Source of the DNA: SELP01 sp035969385
Lineage (GTDB): Bacteria > Pseudomonadota > Alphaproteobacteria > Rhodobacterales > Rhodobacteraceae
NCBI RefSeq assembly: GCF_035969385.1
Contig: NZ_JAYKKJ010000010.1
Span: 62,001-126,000, forward strand
Direction of reading: 5' to 3'
DNA: 64,000 nt
The position numbers and the translations under genes were made by a program. The notes below the pieces were generated by a model that did no database searches, was not told the origin of the DNA, and was given only the letters and a program-made list of their open reading frames with translations. Shown piece by piece: positions 59,829 to 64,000 of this stretch (within the stretch, counting starts at the first letter, position 1; each line of letters starts with the position of its first letter).

Positions 59829-60593
59829 GTGCCCAGCTCATACGCCGACCTGTTTCACCCGGACGCCTGGTATCGCCCCGGAGAAGGCGCGCGATACGTC
59901 CAACTGTCCCGCCATATCGGGCGAACCATTACCGATGGCCGTCTTGAAAAGGGGCGTCAGCTGCCGCCGGAACGTGACCTTGCCGACATGGCGGATGTCA
60001 GCCGGGTCACCGTGCGCAAGGCGGTCGCCGAACTGGTCGACGCGGGGCTGGTGGAACAGCGGCGCGGTGCGGGCAGTTTCGTCATGGGGGCCGCCGCCAA
60101 AACGGAACAGTCCCTGTCCAGCCTCGTCTCGTTCACCGAAAACATGCAGGCACGGGGCCGCGTCTCGACCAGCCGGGTTCTGGCACGTGGATTGTTCCCG
60201 CCTGCCCCGGACGAGATGATGGCCCTTGGCCTGTCCCCCAGCCAACAGGTGGCGCGCATCGACCGCCTGCGCAGTGCGGATGGAACGCCCATGGCGATCG
60301 AACGGTCCTCGCTTCCGTCCGACGTTCTGCCCGATCCGGACACGGTGGAAACATCGCTTTATGCCGTATTGCGGCGGACCGGACTTGCGCCCAGCCGTGC
60401 GATCCAGCGGGTCACCGCGATCAACATCACCGGCGAGAACGCCCAACTGCTTGGGGTGCCCGAAAACACCGCGATCCTGCAGATCGACCGGACCGCGTTT
60501 CTGTCCAGCGGGCGACCGATTGAATTCACCCGCGGCTACTACCGCCCGGACATCTACGATTTTGTGGCCGAGCTGCGCCCCGACGGGGGGTAG
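59829..60593 (+). CDS. GntR family (HutC/UTRA type) regulator of the GlcNAc locus
   Basis: The 254-residue protein has an N-terminal winged helix (about 22-90: LEKGRQLPPERDLADMADVSRVTVRKA, with RRGAGSFV) and a C-terminal UTRA ligand domain (about 100-250), ending RPIEFTRGYYRPDIYDF. UTRA members such as NagR sense GlcN-6-phosphate or GlcNAc-6-phosphate. It starts with GTG at 59829 with AAGGA upstream, is divergent from the transporter operon and is 24 bases from the GH20 gene. Confidence 0.92.
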   Translation: MPSSYADLFHPDAWYRPGEGARYVQLSRHIGRTITDGRLEKGRQLPPERDLADMADVSRVTVRKAVAELVDAGLVEQRRGAGSFVMGAAAKTEQSLSSLVSFTENMQARGRVSTSRVLARGLFPPAPDEMMALGLSPSQQVARIDRLRSADGTPMAIERSSLPSDVLPDPDTVETSLYAVLRRTGLAPSRAIQRVTAINITGENAQLLGVPENTAILQIDRTAFLSSGRPIEFTRGYYRPDIYDFVAELRPDGG

Positions 60594-60617
60594 GCCGAAC
60601 CTCTTGGGGGACATCAC

Positions 60618-62435
60618 ATGAAATTCGACGCCCGTATCGACGGGGCTGCGATCCGCTGCACCATCACCAGCGACCGGGCGCTGACCGCCCCGGTCTTCTG
60701 CTTTTCCTGCATGGCCCCGATGGTCGTGATCGACGGGGGCACGCGGGTCCAAAGCCTTGGGGGATATACCGAAATCGCCCTGCCCGATCTGACACCTGGG
60801 CAACCGCACAGCCTGACCATCGCGCATGAGAACCCGGATTTTGCCCCGGCAAACCGGGCCTGGCTACCGCTTGGGCCCTATTTGCGAACGGCGGAGGGGC
60901 CACTGCCTCTGCCCTCCCTTCCAGTCGGGGTCCAACCATCCGGCAAGCCCTGGGGCGGCACCCTGCCTGACCTGCGGATCTGCCCGCAACCTGCCAGCGC
61001 GCAGCTGGCCGGGGGCACCCTGTCCTGTGCCGGGGTGGCCTGTGACGCTGAACCGATCCTGACCGTCGACGCGCTTGCCCTTCGCTGCGGGCTGGGCCCC
61101 TTCGCCCGGCCCGATGGCGTGCCGCTTCGGCTTGAACACGTGCCGACCATGCCGCCGGAGTCCTACGACCTGACCATAAGTCCGGACGGGATCACCCTGC
61201 GGCACGCCGACCGCGCCGGGGCCTTCTATGGTGCAATCACCATCCTGACCCTGATCCAGACCCATGGCGGGCAATTGCCCTGCGGCACCATCACGGACAG
61301 TCCCCGTTTTGAATGGCGGGGTCAGCACCTTGATTGCGCGCGGCATTTCTACGGCGTCGACACAATCCAGCGGTTGCTGGACCTGATGGCCCTGCTGAAG
61401 CTGAACCGCTTCCACTGGCATTTTGCCGATGACGAAGCATTCCGGCTGGAACTGGACAGCCTGCCGGAACTTGCCGCCACCCATGTCCGGGGCGAGGGCG
61501 AAGTGATCCCCGGCGTGTTTGGCGGCGGCATACGGTCCGGCGGCAGCTATTCCCGCGCCGACGCAGACCGTGTCATCGCCCATGCTCGCGCCCTGAGTAT
61601 CGAGGTCATGCCCGAGATCGAGGTTCCCGCCCACGCCCTAGCGCTGACGCGGGTCTTTCCCGCGACGCGCGACGCGCAGGAAAACGGGGCCGAGGTGTCG
61701 GTTCAGGGCTACGCCGCCAATGTCATGAACCCCGCATTGGCTGAAAGCTGGCGGGTATGGGAGGCGATGACCGACGAGGTCGCAAGGATCTTCCCTTTCC
61801 CGGTGATGCATCTGGGGTGCGATGAGCTTCCCCACGGGACATGGGGCGGATCGCCCGCTGCCCGCAAACTGATGGAGGCAGAGGGGCTGTCGTCCACCGA
61901 CGATCTTCAGGGCTGGACCATGAACCGACTGGCCCGCCGGCTTGTCGACATGGGCAAGATCCCTGCCGCCTGGGAAGAGGCCGCGCGCGGCAAGCAGGGC
62001 ATCGGTAACAGCGCGATCCTGTTCAGCTGGACCAGTCAGGGCCCGGGGATCGAGGCCGCGCGGGAGGGATACAAGGTCGTCATGACACCGGGCCAGCACC
62101 ACTACCTTGATATGGCCCATACCGCCGACCCCGAAGACTGGGGTGCCAGCTGGGCCGCGATCATCGGACTGGAAGACACCATCGCATGGGATCCGGTGCC
62201 GGACGACGAACCGGGGCTGGAGGAGAACATCATCGGCATTCAAGGCACCTTCTGGTCCGAATTCACGACACGCGACGCCGAGATGGAACCGATGGTCGCC
62301 CCCCGCATCCTTGGGGTCGCCACCATGGGGTGGCAGGCGCGCGGAACGGCGGACGGGGCCACCCTTTCGGGACTTGCCGCCTGCTACGACGCGATATGGA
62401 CTTCTGCGGGCTGGGCGGCGGCGGACGCGCGATAA
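60618..62435 (+). CDS. Beta-N-acetylhexosaminidase (GH20), cytoplasmic
   Basis: The 605-residue GH20 enzyme has an N-terminal beta domain (about 1-225) and a catalytic barrel with RGQHLDCARHF, KLNRFHWHFADDEAFRLEL, MPEIEVPAHA and the catalytic Asp402-Glu403 pair in HLGCDELPHGTWGG. The Asp positions the acetamido group and the Glu is the acid catalyst. There is no signal peptide, so it should act inside the cell on imported chitooligosaccharides, releasing GlcNAc for the ROK kinase. GGGGACATC precedes the ATG. Confidence 0.95.
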   Translation: MKFDARIDGAAIRCTITSDRALTAPVFCFSCMAPMVVIDGGTRVQSLGGYTEIALPDLTPGQPHSLTIAHENPDFAPANRAWLPLGPYLRTAEGPLPLPSLPVGVQPSGKPWGGTLPDLRICPQPASAQLAGGTLSCAGVACDAEPILTVDALALRCGLGPFARPDGVPLRLEHVPTMPPESYDLTISPDGITLRHADRAGAFYGAITILTLIQTHGGQLPCGTITDSPRFEWRGQHLDCARHFYGVDTIQRLLDLMALLKLNRFHWHFADDEAFRLELDSLPELAATHVRGEGEVIPGVFGGGIRSGGSYSRADADRVIAHARALSIEVMPEIEVPAHALALTRVFPATRDAQENGAEVSVQGYAANVMNPALAESWRVWEAMTDEVARIFPFPVMHLGCDELPHGTWGGSPAARKLMEAEGLSSTDDLQGWTMNRLARRLVDMGKIPAAWEEAARGKQGIGNSAILFSWTSQGPGIEAAREGYKVVMTPGQHHYLDMAHTADPEDWGASWAAIIGLEDTIAWDPVPDDEPGLEENIIGIQGTFWSEFTTRDAEMEPMVAPRILGVATMGWQARGTADGATLSGLAACYDAIWTSAGWAAADAR

Positions 62436-62440
62436 GCGGC

Positions 62441-63844
62441 CTATCGACGGTGATGCAACATTGTAAAGGCCCGCCGATGGCTTTGGAACGCGGGGCGATC
62501 CAGATCACCCGCCGGACCGCTTTCGGCACGGTCCATCACACGCTTGGCAAGCCACAGCGCGACCAGCGCCACCAATGCCCCGCCCGCCATCTGGCCGATC
62601 AATACCCCCTGCGCGCCCCAGAATGACGCGGCAACGGCGACGAAGGGAACCACACCCAGCGTGTTGCGACCCCAATTGATCCAGGTTGAATAGAATGGGT
62701 GGCCAAGGTTGTTGTAGGACGCATTGGCAATGAAGATGATCCCGTTGAACACCCAGGCCAGCGAAAGCGGGCCGCAGAACAGATAGATCAGATCACGCGC
62801 CTGCCCGGTTGCGTTGAACAGGTCGGCGATGGGTGCGCGCAACAGGAACAAAAGCGCCACCACAGGCGCCACATAGGCCAGGCAAAGGCCAATCGCGCGC
62901 CGGAATGCCTCTTTGACCCGGTCATGCTGCCCGGCGCCGAAGTTCTGCCCGATGATCGGGCCGATCGCGCCGGACATGGCAAAGATCAGCGCAAAGGCGA
63001 TGGGTGTCAGGCGCCCGACAACGGCCATTCCGGCCACTGCATCTTCGCCAAAGGTGGCCGCGGCGCGGGTGACATAGGCGCTGCCCACCGGGGTGGCGAT
63101 GTTGGCCAGCATCGCCGGAACCGCAAGCGCGGCGATAGTGCGGGTATCCTTCAACACGGCAGCGGGCGACCGCCCGGCAAGCCCGCCATAACGGCGAATG
63201 ATGAACCACAGTGCCGACCCCGCGATAGAGACCCGCGCCGCGACCGAGGCCCATGCCGCGCCCTCCAGCCCCATGTCGAGACCGAAGATCAGGATCGGGT
63301 CGAGCACCGCGTTCACCACCCCGCCGATGATGGTCACCATCATCGACAGGTTCGCCGCCCCGTGGCTGCGCAAGGCGGCAGAGGCGATCATCCCGATCAT
63401 CAGGACCGGCATGGTCGGGATCAGAATACGCAGATAAGACACAGACAACGTCTGCGTCGGCCCGGTTGCGCCGACCAATGCCGTCAGCCCGCGCAGGTTC
63501 GCATAAATAACCGCCGCAAACCCGACCGCAAAGATGAATCCCAAGACCAGCACATGGGTCAGGACTTCGCGGGCGCGGTCCGGTTGGCCTGCGCCTAGCG
63601 CGCGGGCGACCAGGGCACCGGCGGCAATTGAAAACCCGATACTGACCGAGGTGGTCATGAACAGGATCGATCCGGCAAAACCGACAGCGGCGGCAAGTTC
63701 CGCCACCCCCAGCATCGAGATGAACACCATGTCCACAAGGTCCACGACGAACAGCGCCAGCAGCCCCACCGCGGCGGTCAGGGACATCGACACGATATGA
63801 CCGGTCAAGTTTCCGGTCAGGAACCGGGCCTGCTCCCCGCTCAC
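62441..63844 (-). CDS. MATE family multidrug/sodium efflux transporter
   Basis: The 467-residue protein has 12 predicted helices in two halves, with the MATE pattern of GHIVSMSLTAAVGLLALFVVDLVDMVFISMLG near the N-terminus, GAANLSMMVTIIGGVVNAVLDPILIF, and GAIGPIIGQNFGAGQ in the second half. It exports drugs or metabolites using sodium or protons. The start is GTG 63844, overlapping the stop of the upstream partial gene by 4 bases. Confidence 0.92.
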   Translation of the reverse strand: MSGEQARFLTGNLTGHIVSMSLTAAVGLLALFVVDLVDMVFISMLGVAELAAAVGFAGSILFMTTSVSIGFSIAAGALVARALGAGQPDRAREVLTHVLVLGFIFAVGFAAVIYANLRGLTALVGATGPTQTLSVSYLRILIPTMPVLMIGMIASAALRSHGAANLSMMVTIIGGVVNAVLDPILIFGLDMGLEGAAWASVAARVSIAGSALWFIIRRYGGLAGRSPAAVLKDTRTIAALAVPAMLANIATPVGSAYVTRAAATFGEDAVAGMAVVGRLTPIAFALIFAMSGAIGPIIGQNFGAGQHDRVKEAFRRAIGLCLAYVAPVVALLFLLRAPIADLFNATGQARDLIYLFCGPLSLAWVFNGIIFIANASYNNLGHPFYSTWINWGRNTLGVVPFVAVAASFWGAQGVLIGQMAGGALVALVALWLAKRVMDRAESGPAGDLDRPAFQSHRRAFTMLHHRR

Positions 63845-64000
63845 GCCTGTTTCTTTTCGAGAATGGCGCTCATACGTGCGAATAGGTCCGCTTCCATGCT
63901 GCCGCGTTCCGCGTTGTAGCGATCCAGAATGGCCTGATTTTGATGCATCGGGATCGTTGGGTCATGGTGTTCGGCAGCCAGCAACATGGCGCCGCGATCA
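63841..64000 (-). CDS. C-terminus of an unidentified protein, cut by window edge
   Basis: The minus strand is open from the window edge to a TGA at 63843-63841, giving 52 residues ending MSAILEKKQA. The visible part (DPTIPMHQNQAILDRYNAER) is helical and hydrophilic. Its stop overlaps the MATE GTG start by 4 bases, so the two genes are probably co-transcribed. The rest of the gene lies outside the window and I cannot identify the family. Confidence 0.65.
   Translation of the reverse strand, partial: DRGAMLLAAEHHDPTIPMHQNQAILDRYNAERGSMEADLFARMSAILEKKQA

Noticed and set aside
1..64000. CRISPR arrays, rRNA genes and insertion sequences
   Set aside because: No regularly spaced repeats, rRNA signatures or transposase genes were found in the window.

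Overview
The window reads as one contiguous piece of a Rhodobacterales (Rhodobacteraceae/Paracoccaceae-type) alphaproteobacterial chromosome with a low-GC genomic island at its left end. The host part (about 10.83 kb onward) is GC-rich and carries genes typical of this group: a GapR-type DUF2312 protein, an NDUFA12-like complex I protein, DUF2155 next to mlaD, an SqrR/BigR-type ArsR regulator with YeeE/YedE and Blh, a ScfR-type regulator, and pyruvate carboxylase. No genus can be named from sequence alone.

Region 1 (1-10.83 kb) is a mobile island next to the 3' end of tRNA-Thr(TGT). It holds a C-terminal piece of a serine recombinase cut by the window edge, a putative HUH-endonuclease (Rep-like) gene with a ribbon-helix-helix partner and upstream hairpins, and a minus-strand operon hsdM-hsdS-hsdR-YgjP-like metallopeptidase-H-NS-like protein. 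A small unknown gene, an excisionase-like protein and a tyrosine integrase adjoin the tRNA. The distal island end lies outside the window.

Region 2 (10.9-19 kb): a ferric-iron ABC permease, a conserved protein with weak sulfotransferase resemblance, GapR, an enoyl-CoA hydratase/FadJ-like protein lacking the NAD-binding domain, a persulfide-responsive unit (ArsR regulator, two YeeE/YedE halves, Blh phosphatase) and an orphan SpoA/FliM-like protein.

Region 3 (19-31.3 kb) looks like an acetate/short-chain acyl unit. It has an SLC5-domain histidine kinase with a small membrane protein and a single-domain receiver (CrbS-like arrangement), a ScfR-type regulator, and a divergent run of a Tat-exported binding protein, LivHMGF-type transporter and acetyl-CoA synthetase.

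Region 4 (31.3-49.4 kb) is mostly housekeeping: an ECF sigma factor with a membrane partner, accB-accC, aat, DUF2155-mlaD-NDUFA12, RidA and VOC proteins, clpP and clpX, an Lrp/LysE pair, uvrD, a DHA2 drug exporter and pyc. The uvrD gene carries two in-frame segments of about 61 and 80 codons that interrupt the usual helicase architecture, are lower in GC and contain inverted repeats. This is the most unusual signal in the window.

Region 5 (49.4-62.4 kb) is a complete N-acetylglucosamine/chitooligosaccharide catabolic locus. A ten-gene minus-strand operon encodes a CUT1 ABC transporter, Gfo/Idh oxidoreductase, two SIS-domain isomerases/deaminases, ROK kinase, NagA and CutC; a GntR regulator and cytoplasmic GH20 hexosaminidase are divergent from it. 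A MATE exporter and the tail of an unidentified gene end the window.
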